Below the pieces are notes generated by a model, which saw only the letters and a list, made by a program, of their open reading frames with translations, made no database searches and was not told where the DNA came from. Of a stretch of DNA of 50,550 nt, positions 33,841-41,910 are shown one piece after another (position 1 is the first letter of the stretch; every line of letters starts with the position of its first letter). The translations under genes were made by a program, and so were the position numbers. Source of the stretch: Embleya hyalina (lineage in GTDB: Bacteria; Actinomycetota; Actinomycetes; Streptomycetales; Streptomycetaceae); the NCBI RefSeq assembly GCF_003967355.1, contig NZ_BIFH01000016.1, positions 588,784-639,333 of the forward strand, given 5' to 3'.

Positions 33841-35592
33841 ATGGCACCACCACGTCCCGCCAACACCCTCGCGGACGGCTCGACTTCGCGCCGTCGTCGG
33901 AACGGTCCGCGCCGCTGGGCCGCGCTCTCGGCCGCGGCCTGCACCACGGCCGCGGCGAGCCTGCTCGTCCTGGCCCCGTCCGCGCCCGCCGCCGGCGCCG
34001 CCGAACTCGTGGTCAACGGCGGCTTCGAGACCGGCCTCTCCGGCTGGACCTGTTCCGGCGGCACCGGTCGCGCGACCACCACCCCCGTACACACCGGAAC
34101 CGGCGCCCTCCAGGCCACCCCGGCCGGCGGCGACAACGCCCGCTGCAGCCAGACCGTGGCCGTGCAACCCGACTCCGACTACACCCAAACCGCCTGGGTC
34201 CAGGGCGCCTACGTCTACCTGGGCGCGAGCGGCACCGGCACCACCGACGTGTCCACCTGGACCTCCTCCGCCACCACCTGGCAAAAGCTCACCACCACGT
34301 TCCACACCGGCGCACGCACCACCAGCGTCACCATCCACCTGAACGGCTGGTACGGGCAGCCCGCCTACTACGCCGACGACGTCTCGCTCGTCGGCCCGGG
34401 CGGATCCACCACGATCCCGGGCGTACCCACCGGCCTGACCGTGGCCGGCACCACCGCGCGCAGTGCCTCGCTGTCCTGGACCGCGGTGCCCGGCGCCACC
34501 TCGTACGACGTCTTCCGCGCCGACACCAAGGTGGCCACGGTCGCCGGAACCTCCGCCGAGATCCCGGGACTCACCCCGCAGACGAGCTACACCTTCTCCG
34601 TCGCCGCGACCAACAGCGCCGGATCGTCGGCGCGTTCCGCCCCCGTCACCGCCACCACCGCGCCGGACGGCCCCACCGGTCAGGACCCGACCGGACTGCC
34701 CGAACGGGTGATGACCGGCTACTGGCACAACTTCGTCAACGGCTCCACGAACCTGCGCCTGCGGGACGTGCCCACCTCCTACAACCTGGTCGCGGTGGCG
34801 TTCGCCGAGGCCGACCGCTCCCGCTGGGGCGCGATCACGTTCGGCGTGGACCCGGGCCTGTCCACCGCGCTCGGCGGCTACACCAACGCCGACCTCAAGG
34901 CGGACATCGTCGCCATGCACGCCCGGGGACAAAAGGTCATCCTGTCCGTCGGCGGCGAGTTGGGCGCGGTCTGGGTCGGCGACAACGCCTCCGCCGACAT
35001 GTTCGCGAGCACCGCCACGGCGCTGCTGCGCGAATACGGCTTCGACGGCGTGGACATCGACCTGGAGAACGGGGTCAGCCCCACCTACATGGCCACGGCG
35101 CTGCGCGCGATCCGGGCCCAGGTGGGCACCTCGCTGATCATCACGATGGCCCCGCAGACCCTGGACATGCAGACCACCCAGACCGCGTACTTCCAACTCG
35201 CCCTGAGCATCAAGGACATCCTGACCATCGTCCACATGCAGTACTACAACTCCGGCACCATGTTCGGCTGCGACCAGAAGTTGTACGCCCAGGGCGGCGT
35301 CGACTTCCTCACCGCGCAGGCGTGCATCCAACTCCAGGGCGGCCTGCGCCCGGACCAGGTCGCTCTCGGCGTACCGGCCACCGGACGCGCGGCGGGCAGC
35401 GGATACGTCTCGCCCGGCGTGGTGAACAACGCGCTGGACTGCCTGGAGTCGGGCACCGGTTGCGGCGGCTACCGACCCGCGACCACCTGGCCCGGCATCC
35501 GGGGCGCGATGACCTGGTCCGTCAACTGGGACGCGACCGCCGGCTACGCCCTGGCCAACACCATCTCGGCCCACCTGCGCACGATGCCCTGA
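33841..35592 (+). CDS. Secreted GH18 chitinase with CBM and fibronectin type III modules
   Basis: The 583-residue exported enzyme begins with a long signal peptide (twin Arg in RRRRNGPRRW, hydrophobic ALSAAACTTAAASLLVLAPS) cleaved near residue 55. A CBM4/9-type beta domain follows, about 56-190 (ELVVNGGFETGLSGWTCSGG). The fibronectin type III domain is at about 198-282 (LTVAGTTARSASLSWTAVPG). The GH18 barrel starts near 292 (MTGYWHNFVNGSTNLRLRDV), with the DxxDxDxE motif at 402-409, D-G-V-D-I-D-L-E; Glu409 is the acid catalyst. It degrades chitin outside the cell. A GGAGG site precedes the ATG. A twin-arginine route is possible but the motif is not perfect. Confidence 0.95.
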   Translation: MAPPRPANTLADGSTSRRRRNGPRRWAALSAAACTTAAASLLVLAPSAPAAGAAELVVNGGFETGLSGWTCSGGTGRATTTPVHTGTGALQATPAGGDNARCSQTVAVQPDSDYTQTAWVQGAYVYLGASGTGTTDVSTWTSSATTWQKLTTTFHTGARTTSVTIHLNGWYGQPAYYADDVSLVGPGGSTTIPGVPTGLTVAGTTARSASLSWTAVPGATSYDVFRADTKVATVAGTSAEIPGLTPQTSYTFSVAATNSAGSSARSAPVTATTAPDGPTGQDPTGLPERVMTGYWHNFVNGSTNLRLRDVPTSYNLVAVAFAEADRSRWGAITFGVDPGLSTALGGYTNADLKADIVAMHARGQKVILSVGGELGAVWVGDNASADMFASTATALLREYGFDGVDIDLENGVSPTYMATALRAIRAQVGTSLIITMAPQTLDMQTTQTAYFQLALSIKDILTIVHMQYYNSGTMFGCDQKLYAQGGVDFLTAQACIQLQGGLRPDQVALGVPATGRAAGSGYVSPGVVNNALDCLESGTGCGGYRPATTWPGIRGAMTWSVNWDATAGYALANTISAHLRTMP

Positions 35593-35615
35593 TCGTCGGG
35601 CACGGGCGACGGGCG

Positions 35616-36227
35616 CTACACCGGGCGGATGTCCGCCCACAGCGCCACCGAGCCGGGTTCGAGCGGCGCCGTCCCGTCGGCGGCGCCGCTCGTCCACCAC
35701 AGGCCCCGCCCCGGTCGCAGCGCCGGGCCGGGGCCGCCGTGCGTGCCGCGCCCGGACAGCAGGTACAGCACACCGGCGTGCCCGGCGGGCAGCGGCACGG
35801 GAGCGTCGACGCGCCGGACGTCGGCGGTCCATCGGCCGCGCCGGGTCATGATGTTGAGCACCCGGACCGCGCCGCCGTCGCCGAGCAGGCGGGCCCGGAG
35901 CGTACGGTCGCCGGAGAAGGCGAACGGCACGGCGGCGCGGTCGAGCCGATGATCGAGCGGCGCGGCGCCGGTCGCACCGCCGCCGTCCGCGATCAGACGC
36001 ACGCCGTCGCCCGCCAGAAGGGTGATGGTGCGGTCGACCCCCGGGAACGGCGAGAACGGCCCGTCGGCGGCGATCGTGGCGATGCTCGCCCGCCAGCCGA
36101 AGTCCGCCGGGTCGCCGCCGCCCGGGCCCGCCGGCCCCGCGCACGCGATCTCCCGCGTGTCGCCGCCCCCGTTGCGCCACGGGCCGACGGGCAGCGTTTC
36201 GACGTCGAAGAGATGCGTCTGCGTCAC
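35616..36227 (-). CDS. HutD/Ves-family cupin-like protein
   Basis: The protein is about 203 residues. The family signature is at the N-terminus (LPVGPWRNGGGDTREIA), followed by GWRASIATIAADGPFSPFPG and VDRTITLLAGDGVRL, and repeated beta-rich cupin elements to the end. HutD proteins are linked to histidine use but have no proven reaction. No hut genes are nearby. I chose a GTG with a GCAGG-type site; an ATG six codons earlier lacks a ribosome binding site but adds only MEAGPY. It converges on the chitinase gene, 23 bases away. Confidence 0.85.
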   Translation of the reverse strand: MTQTHLFDVETLPVGPWRNGGGDTREIACAGPAGPGGGDPADFGWRASIATIAADGPFSPFPGVDRTITLLAGDGVRLIADGGGATGAAPLDHRLDRAAVPFAFSGDRTLRARLLGDGGAVRVLNIMTRRGRWTADVRRVDAPVPLPAGHAGVLYLLSGRGTHGGPGPALRPGRGLWWTSGAADGTAPLEPGSVALWADIRPV

Positions 36228-36343
36228 GTACGGGCCTGCTTCCATGGGGCCGGGAGGGCGCGGGATCGGGGCGGTGGGCCCGGGCCCGCCATGATGCCGG
36301 CCGCCGTGCGGGCATGCGCGCGCCGTGATCCCGACGCCGTCGC

Positions 36344-36676
36344 TCACCCGTGTTTGGCGACGGTGAGCAGTACCGCCGAATCCTCCAGGGCGTCCAGACT
36401 GTGTCGGGACTTCGGTACGACCAGGAAGTCGCCCGTCCGTCCCTCCCACGACGTCTCGCCGTCGATCAGGAGCACCCGCCCCCGCATCACCAGCAGGGTC
36501 GCCTCGCCGGGATTCTCGTGTTCGGACAGCGAGGTCCCCGCGTTCAGCGCGATCAGCGTCTGCCGCAACACGTGTTCGTGGCCCCCGTACACGGTGTGCG
36601 CGCTGCGCCCCGTAGAGGCGGTGGCGGCCAGCTTGAGCAGTTCGCGGACCTGGGCTTCCAAGGAGAGCTTTTCCAT
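36344..36676 (-). CDS. Small cupin protein
   Basis: The 110-residue single-domain cupin has an N-terminal helix (EKLSLEAQVRELLKLA) before the barrel, then SLSEHENPGEATLLVMRGRV (cupin motif 1 region with His and Glu) and GDFLVVPKSRHSLDALEDSA (motif 2 region). Only part of the usual metal-binding set is present. It stands between HutD and the MFS gene on the same strand but without tight coupling. The role is unknown; such proteins often bind metal or small ligands. Confidence 0.8.
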   Translation of the reverse strand: MEKLSLEAQVRELLKLAATASTGRSAHTVYGGHEHVLRQTLIALNAGTSLSEHENPGEATLLVMRGRVLLIDGETSWEGRTGDFLVVPKSRHSLDALEDSAVLLTVAKHG

Positions 36677-36728
36677 AGCCACAGTGTGCACACGAGCGCT
36701 CACAAAACCCCGGACGACCGCACCCGCG

Positions 36729-37907
36729 TCACACCGGAAGTTGCGCCGCCGCGCCGGGCCGCACCCGGTCCAGGCTCAGCCGCAGCGTCATGCAGGCCAG
36801 CGCGGCGAGGGCGAAACCGGCACCGAGCCAGGCGAGTTGCCGAGGTCCGGTGACGGACAGAAGCCAACCGCCGATCGTGGTACCCGCGGTGATCCCGAGG
36901 TTGGAGAAGGAGATGAACAGGCTGTTCCCGAACTCGGGGGCGTCGCGCGCGTCGCGTCCGAGCCAGTACTGGCCGACGATCAGCCCGCCGGAGTGCACCG
37001 CGCCCCAGATCGGTATCGCCACCAGCATCGGCGCCGTGTGCGGACCCACCGCGTAGAGCAGGACGTACACGGCCAGGCACAGGGCGGGAAAGGCGAGCGC
37101 GGTGCGGATCGGGTCACGCCGCAGCAGCGCGCCGAAGGCGAAGTTGCCGAGGATCATCACGAGGCCGAACACCATCAGCAGCGCGCCGACCCACGAGCCG
37201 TCCATCCCGGTGACCTCGTCCAGAAACTCGGCGAAGTAGCCGTACACCGAGAACATCGCCGCGAAGACGAAGACCACCGACAGGATGCTCAGCCACATCC
37301 GACCACCGCGCAGCACCCCGACCTGGGCGCCGTACGACAACCGACGCTCCACCGGCATGGTGGGCAAAAAGCGCAGGATGCCCAGGAAGGCGATCAGGTT
37401 GATCACCGCGCCGAACCAGAACGCCGCCTCCAGGGACGGATGTTCGGCCAGGTAGGCGGTCAGCGGAACGCCGAGGGCGAAGCCGGCGGTGACCCCGGCG
37501 AACACGCGGGTGGTGGCCCGCGTCGCGTCCGCCGCGGGGACCAGGCGGGCCGCGGTGGTCAGGGCGACGGAGAAGAACACGGGATGGACGACGGCGGGCA
37601 GGATCCGGAACGCGAGCATCACGTCGAACCGGGTGGTGAGCGCGTACACGGCGTTGGAGACCGCGAACAGCAGGATCGCCGAGGCCAGCACGGTCCTGCG
37701 GTCGATCCGCGACGCGAACAGCGTCATGAACGGCCCGGAGACCGCGATCACCAGGGCGAACGCGCCGACGAGGAGACCGGCGGTCGAGGTGCCGACGTGC
37801 AGCCGGTCGGCCACCTGCGGCAGCACGCCGACGATGCCCATCTCGGTGGTGATGATCCCGAATACGCCGAGGGCGAGGGTTGCGATCGTGACGGTGGTGG
37901 TTCTCAT
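36729..37907 (-). CDS. MFS transporter (12 TM, AraJ/DHA1-like)
   Basis: The 392-residue 12-helix transporter of the major facilitator superfamily starts MRTTTVTIATLALGVFGIIT, with the DHA1 motif between helices 2 and 3 (FASRIDRRTVL) and a motif C-like stretch in helix 5 (GVTAGFALGVPLTA). Such proteins export drugs, sugars or amino acids. An AAGG site lies upstream. The ArsR gene lies just upstream on the same strand, with a perfect operator palindrome in the gap, so substrate or inducer is probably read by that ArsR. Confidence 0.92.
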   Translation of the reverse strand: MRTTTVTIATLALGVFGIITTEMGIVGVLPQVADRLHVGTSTAGLLVGAFALVIAVSGPFMTLFASRIDRRTVLASAILLFAVSNAVYALTTRFDVMLAFRILPAVVHPVFFSVALTTAARLVPAADATRATTRVFAGVTAGFALGVPLTAYLAEHPSLEAAFWFGAVINLIAFLGILRFLPTMPVERRLSYGAQVGVLRGGRMWLSILSVVFVFAAMFSVYGYFAEFLDEVTGMDGSWVGALLMVFGLVMILGNFAFGALLRRDPIRTALAFPALCLAVYVLLYAVGPHTAPMLVAIPIWGAVHSGGLIVGQYWLGRDARDAPEFGNSLFISFSNLGITAGTTIGGWLLSVTGPRQLAWLGAGFALAALACMTLRLSLDRVRPGAAAQLPV

Positions 37908-37943
37908 CGTGGCCTTGTCGTTCGGTGTCGATGATCTCGGTGA

Positions 37944-37961
37944 TACATATCGAGATATGTA
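37944..37961. promoter_or_regulatory. Operator palindrome TACATATC-GA-GATATGTA upstream of the MFS gene
   Basis: Perfect eight-base arms with a two-base centre lie 37 bases before the MFS start. It is very A/T-rich in a GC-rich genome. The core ACATATCGAG recurs inverted upstream of the ArsR gene, so this is probably the ArsR binding site. Confidence 0.75.
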
Positions 37962-38021
37962 GATGCGTTTGCTCGTGCGTACGCACGTGTGTGGGTGCGT
38001 GCGACGGGCGGGTCGTCCGGG

Positions 38022-38333
38022 TCAGAGCTCGGTGCGGACGTGTTCCGCGAACTCGGCGATCGTGCGTTCGTTGCGCCGGTAGTACGTCCACTTGCCGATC
38101 CGCTCGGATTCGAGCAGACCCGCGTCCTTGAGGGTCTGGAGATAGCCGGACACCACCGACTGGGCCAGGCCGGCGCGGGACTGGATGTCGCCGACGCAGA
38201 CGCCGATGTGGAAGCCCAGGCCCTGCTGTCGGTAGGAGTCCTCGTCGAAGTACTCGGCGGGCTCCTTCAGCCACTGCATGAACCGGAGCCGGGCCGGGTT
38301 GGCGAGCGCCTTGTGTACGGCCAGGGGGTCCAC
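38022..38333 (-). CDS. ArsR-family winged-helix regulator
   Basis: This 103-residue regulator has ALANPARLRFMQWLKEPAEY for the first helices, GVCVGDIQSRAGLAQSVVSG for the helix-turn-helix, and the wing ESERIGKWTYYRRNERTI. The metal-site CxC motif of ArsR is absent; one Cys lies in VCVG, the common pattern of non-metal members that regulate transporters. GTG start with a GGAAGG site. It probably represses itself and the MFS gene through two TACATATC-type sites. Confidence 0.92.
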   Translation of the reverse strand: MDPLAVHKALANPARLRFMQWLKEPAEYFDEDSYRQQGLGFHIGVCVGDIQSRAGLAQSVVSGYLQTLKDAGLLESERIGKWTYYRRNERTIAEFAEHVRTEL

Positions 38334-38390
38334 TGCGGGCCGCCTTCCGGGGGGACGGGCGCCGAGAGGCGCGGGAAGGCATCCAGTTTT

Positions 38391-38402
38391 CTCGATATGT
38401 AG
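38391..38402. promoter_or_regulatory. Second ArsR operator half-site CTCGATATGTAG
   Basis: CTCGATATGTAG is the reverse complement of CTACATATCGAG, sharing ten bases with the palindrome upstream of the MFS gene. It lies 58 bases before the ArsR start and near the divergent SPW gene, which points to autoregulation. Confidence 0.6.
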
Positions 38403-38520
38403 TGGCTGTGTCAATCGTGCCGAACGAAATGTCGGTAAATATTGAGGTTTGGACGGGTTAGCCGCAGGTGGGAGGGCTATCAACCAAGGGACTGCGATTC
38501 TCGGAAAGAGGGTGGTGCAC

Positions 38521-38970
38521 GTGTCCACGTCGACATCGACATCGACAGCGCCATCGATTGAACAGCACCCCGACATAGTCAGCATGCGACTTCGTTCCGA
38601 ACGCGCCACCACCGGCGCGGTGGCGCAGGCCGCGGAAGCGTTGGGCGTGCTGTGCGGTGTGTACCTGGCGGCCTCCCCCTGGATCGTCGGGTTCAACGGC
38701 TTCACGACTTTGACCACGAACAACCTGATCACCGGCGTGGCGCTTGCGCTGCTGATGATGGGCGCCTTCGGGTCCGCCTACGAGCGCACGCACGCGATGA
38801 GCTGGGCCGCGTTCGGCATCGGTGTGTGGACGATCGTCGCGCCCTGGGCCGTGAGTGGTTCCTTCGACACCACGCGGACCATCACCAGCAACGTCATCGT
38901 CGGTGCGGTGGCGTGCCTGATGGCGCTGGTTCTCGCGCTCAGGGGTGTCATCGGGATCCACCGCTTGTGA
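38521..38970 (+). CDS. SPW-motif integral membrane protein
   Basis: The 149-residue protein has a low-complexity start (STSTSTST from a TCGACA-type DNA repeat), then two copies of the SPW module: LAASPWIVGFNGFTTLTTNN and later IVAPWAVSGSFDTTRTITSN. Each ends a pair of transmembrane helices, giving four helices. The family is widespread in actinomycetes and its function is unknown. GTG start after a GAGGG site; two GTGs a few codons upstream are also possible. Confidence 0.85.
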   Translation: MSTSTSTSTAPSIEQHPDIVSMRLRSERATTGAVAQAAEALGVLCGVYLAASPWIVGFNGFTTLTTNNLITGVALALLMMGAFGSAYERTHAMSWAAFGIGVWTIVAPWAVSGSFDTTRTITSNVIVGAVACLMALVLALRGVIGIHRL

Positions 38971-38993
38971 GTGATCCCGTCTGTGAGTGATCC
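38966..38993. repeat. Direct repeat TGTGAGTGATCC, 16-base period
   Basis: Two perfect 12-base copies, four bases apart, span the end of the SPW gene; the first one includes its stop codon. They may be a duplicated end or a binding site before the DUF3040 gene. Confidence 0.55.
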
Positions 38994-39110
38994 GAGCCCG
39001 AGACCGGGCCGCCGGTGAGTCCCGCCGGCGCACGGTTCGCCCCGGCGATTGTCGCCCGGCGTGCCCCGCCGGCAGGTCCCACCCTCGGCTCAGGCTGGGA
39101 GGTGGATGTG

Positions 39111-39605
39111 GTGAGCGGACCTTCGCTTTCGGGCCGGGAACGGCGCACCCTCGCGCGCATGGAGGAATCCCTGGCGCACGACGAGCAGTTGGTGGAACTG
39201 CTGCGCGTGTTCGACGACCCGCCCTCCGTACCGGCCCCGCGCCGCCGTCGAGTCGGCATCGGCGTGCGCATCGGCATGCCGCATTGGCCGACGATCCTGA
39301 AGTGGACGGCGCTGTTGTTGTCCGGCACCTCGATCGGGCTGCTGATCGCCGCGATCCTCACGGGAGCGCCCGTGGTGGTCCTGGTGGCGGTGGCCGTGTC
39401 GATGCCGGCATTGCTCCTGATCGGCGCCTTCGCCTACCTGAGGTGGCGCGCGGACGGCCCGGCGGGCGCCCGTGCGGTACGTCGTGGCCGGCGCACCCGT
39501 ACGCACGGTTGGCTGCGCGCACGCGGCGCCGATCGGGTCGACGGCGCGGGCGGTACGGACGGCACGGAGCGTCGCGGCAGCGACGACCGGCGCCGCGAAC
39601 CGTGA
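39111..39605 (+). CDS. DUF3040 membrane protein
   Basis: The 164-residue protein has the DUF3040 N-terminal signature LSGRERRTLARMEESLAHDE, an amphipathic helix. Two transmembrane helices lie at about 62-85 (ILKWTALLLSGTSIGLLIAA) and 90-110 (VVVLVAVAVSMPALLLIGAF), followed by a very basic C-terminal tail. Family members are small actinobacterial membrane proteins without known function. One of two adjacent GTGs is the start; the second has the better spacing (8) from GGGAGG. Confidence 0.85.
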   Translation: MSGPSLSGRERRTLARMEESLAHDEQLVELLRVFDDPPSVPAPRRRRVGIGVRIGMPHWPTILKWTALLLSGTSIGLLIAAILTGAPVVVLVAVAVSMPALLLIGAFAYLRWRADGPAGARAVRRGRRTRTHGWLRARGADRVDGAGGTDGTERRGSDDRRREP

Positions 39606-39683
39606 CCGATCCGGCGTCGACGCACGCGGCGGCGTGACCCGAGCGGGTTCGGCGCGCCCGGGCCGGTTCGGCGCGTCCTGCTC

Positions 39684-39710
39684 GGCGCGCGATCCGCGGC
39701 GTCGCGCGCC
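39684..39710. terminator. Bidirectional terminator between DUF3040 and the hydroxyacid dehydrogenase
   Basis: Perfect nine-base arms GGCGCGCGA and TCGCGCGCC with a nine-base loop stand in the 174-base gap between two convergent genes. Confidence 0.65.
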
Positions 39711-39779
39711 GGTCGGGCATCGCCCCGTCGCCTTCGGGGCGGACCGTCCGTCGGGATGTCGCCGGGCCCGGGGTGTTCG

Positions 39780-40721
39780 TCACTTCATGACGCGGATCGG
39801 GTCGCCGGTGAGGTAGGCGGCGATGTCCTCGACCGCGTCACGGTAGAAGGTCTCGTACAGCTCGCGCGTGACGTAGCCGATGTGCGGGGTGAGCACGACG
39901 TTGTCCAGCGTGCGCAACGGGTGGTCGGCCGGCAGCGGTTCGACGTCGTACACGTCCAGCGCCGCGGCGGCGATGGCTCCGCGGCGCAGGACGTCCAGGA
40001 GGGCGGACTCCTCGACGATGGGGCCGCGCGAGGTGTTGACCAGGATCGCGGTCGGCTTCATCCGGGCCAGTTGGGCGGCGCCGACCAGGCCCCGGGTGCG
40101 GGAGCCGAGGACGAGGTGGATGGACAGTACGTCGGACCGGGCGAACAACGTCTCCTCGGTCACCGCCGTCACGCCGTGCGCCGCGGCCCGCTCCGGGGTC
40201 AGGTGCGGGCTCCAGGCCACACACTCCATGCCGAACGCGTGGCCGATCCGGGCCACTTCGCTGCCGAGCCGGCCCAGGCCGAGCACGCCGAGCACCTTGC
40301 CGCGCAGTCCGACGCCGAGCCCGACCTGCCAGCCGCCGGCCCGCATCGAGCGCTCCTCGGCCGGCAGGTTGCGGGCGGCCGCCAGGATCAGCGCCCAGGT
40401 CAGCTCGGCGGTCGGATGGGCGACATAGCCCGTCCCGCACACCACCACACCACGCTCCCGCGCCGCCGCCACGTCGATCGCCGCGTTCACCGGCCCGGTA
40501 CTCACCAGCAGCCGCAGCCCGGTCAACCGGGCCAACACCTCCGCCGGAAACCGGGTGCGCTCGCGCATCGCGACGATCACCTCGAACCCGGCGAGCGCGG
40601 CGACCACCGCGTCACCGTCGGCGAACGGCTCGGTGAACACGTGCGGCTCGGCGTCGAGCGAGCCCCAGTCGGCCAGCCCCAGTGCCACGCCCTGATAGTC
40701 GTCGATGATGGCGATCCTCAT
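39780..40721 (-). CDS. D-2-hydroxyacid dehydrogenase family protein
   Basis: This 313-residue NAD-dependent enzyme has the nucleotide-binding motif VLGVLGLGRLGSEVARIGHA, followed by the substrate and catalytic residues of the family: Arg in LVNTSRGPIVEESALLDVL, Glu in ALDVYDVEPLP and His in NVVLTPHIGYVT. This is the D-lactate/phosphoglycerate dehydrogenase type, reducing a 2-keto acid; the substrate is not shown by context. A TAGCCT hexamer just before the ATG suggests a nearly leaderless transcript. Confidence 0.92.
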   Translation of the reverse strand: MRIAIIDDYQGVALGLADWGSLDAEPHVFTEPFADGDAVVAALAGFEVIVAMRERTRFPAEVLARLTGLRLLVSTGPVNAAIDVAAARERGVVVCGTGYVAHPTAELTWALILAAARNLPAEERSMRAGGWQVGLGVGLRGKVLGVLGLGRLGSEVARIGHAFGMECVAWSPHLTPERAAAHGVTAVTEETLFARSDVLSIHLVLGSRTRGLVGAAQLARMKPTAILVNTSRGPIVEESALLDVLRRGAIAAAALDVYDVEPLPADHPLRTLDNVVLTPHIGYVTRELYETFYRDAVEDIAAYLTGDPIRVMK

Positions 40722-40809
40722 GACCCCCGAGGCTAGTACCGCGCCCACCCCCGACCATCCCCGACGCGCCCCGGCCGGGCGCCCCGCGTGGCCCGGGCGG
40801 GTCCGAGGG

Positions 40810-41658
40810 TCAGCCCGGGAGGCGGCCGATTCCGCCCACGGACAGGTGGCCCTCGGGGGTGAGCGGGCGGGTCGTCGGCTCGTCCGGGTGCCACAGGGGG
40901 AGGAGGACCACGCCGGGCTCCACGAGTTCGAGGCCGTCGAAGTAGCCCTCGATTTCCTTCAGGGGGCGGAAGCGGCCGCTGCCCAACTGGGTCAGGAAGA
41001 TCTTTTCGAGCGCGCGGCCCTCCGGCGTGGAGTCGCAGAAGTGGGTGATGAAGATGTAGCTGCCCGGCGGGAGCGCGTCGCGGTAGGCGCGGACCACGCC
41101 CGCCGGGTCCTCGTCGTCGCCGAGATGGTGCAGGACGGCCACCAGGAGCAGGCCGACCGGGCGGGTGAGGTCGACGAGTTCGCGCAACTCCGGGCGGGCC
41201 AGCACGTCGGCCGGATCGCGCAGGTCGGCGGTCACCACGCGGGTGCGGTGATTGTCCGCGAGCAGCGCCCGCCCGTGTGCGAGCACGATCGGATCGTTGT
41301 CCACGTAGACGACGGCCGCGTCGGGGTTCACCTCCTGGGCGACCTCGTGCGTGTTCTGCACGGTCGGCAGGCCCGATCCCAGGTCGACGAACTGGTCGAT
41401 GCCCTGGGCCGCGAGGTAGCGCACGCCCCGGGCCAGGATGTGCCGGTTGTGCCAGGCGCCCTCGTTGGACAGGTTCGCGAGCGCCTCGTCGGCGATCCTG
41501 CGGTCGACCGCGAAGTTGTTCTTGCCACCCAGAATGGCGTCGTAGACCCGCGCGACGCTGGGTACGGTGACGTCGATCCCGGTCGGCGCCCAGTCCTCGG
41601 GCGACTCCCCCTCCGGCAGGGCGTCGAAGCCCCACTCGTCCTGCTCCCGCTCGACCAC
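40810..41658 (-). CDS. SAM-dependent methyltransferase of the Methyltransf_19 (DUF574) family
   Basis: The 282-residue protein carries the family signature near the N-terminus, VARVYDAILGGKNNFAVDRR, then QFVDLGSGLPTVQNTHEVAQ (SAM site), AVVYVDNDPIVLAHGRALLA and AVLHHLGDDEDPAGVVRAYR. The family is expanded in actinomycetes; targets are largely unknown. GTG start with a GGAG site; an ATG 12 codons upstream is also in frame. A TAGGCT hexamer at 41715-41720 is a possible -10. Confidence 0.9.
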   Translation of the reverse strand: MVEREQDEWGFDALPEGESPEDWAPTGIDVTVPSVARVYDAILGGKNNFAVDRRIADEALANLSNEGAWHNRHILARGVRYLAAQGIDQFVDLGSGLPTVQNTHEVAQEVNPDAAVVYVDNDPIVLAHGRALLADNHRTRVVTADLRDPADVLARPELRELVDLTRPVGLLLVAVLHHLGDDEDPAGVVRAYRDALPPGSYIFITHFCDSTPEGRALEKIFLTQLGSGRFRPLKEIEGYFDGLELVEPGVVLLPLWHPDEPTTRPLTPEGHLSVGGIGRLPG

Positions 41659-41824
41659 GGCTGCTCCTCGTCGATGTCTCGCGCGCTCACCCATGGCGTC
41701 GTACGGGCGTACGGAGCCTATCCGAGTCCCTCCCTCAGCGACCGGCAACTTCCGTAACACGTGCGGGGATCGGCGCCGGCCGGGTGGGGCCGCGCGGCGC
41801 CGGGCGACCGGACCGGGTGGCGTC

Positions 41825-41840
41825 TGCGGAGGCATCCGCA
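41825..41840. terminator. First hairpin of a tandem terminator
   Basis: Six-base arms TGCGGA and TCCGCA with a four-base loop directly join the larger 18-base stem. With it they form a double terminator after the ring-opening amidohydrolase. Confidence 0.55.
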
Positions 41841-41888
41841 CACGCCGACGGCCACCGCCCGGAACGGGGAGCGGTGGCCGTCGGCGTG
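41841..41888. terminator. Very strong terminator after the ring-opening amidohydrolase
   Basis: An 18-base perfect inverted repeat (left arm CACGCCGACGGCCACCGC) with a 12-base loop lies 22 bases after the stop codon on the minus strand. It is the longest perfect stem I found in the window. Confidence 0.9.
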
Positions 41889-41910
41889 AGGTACCGGGAG
41901 CGCGGGTGCG

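Noticed and set aside
30237-34136. A 1299-codon minus-strand frame from the DUF2613 gene to the chitinase leader
   Set aside because: It is antisense to four well-supported genes and has no protein features.
35322-37934. An 870-codon plus-strand frame opposite HutD, cupin and MFS genes
   Set aside because: No family match; the three minus-strand proteins are clear.
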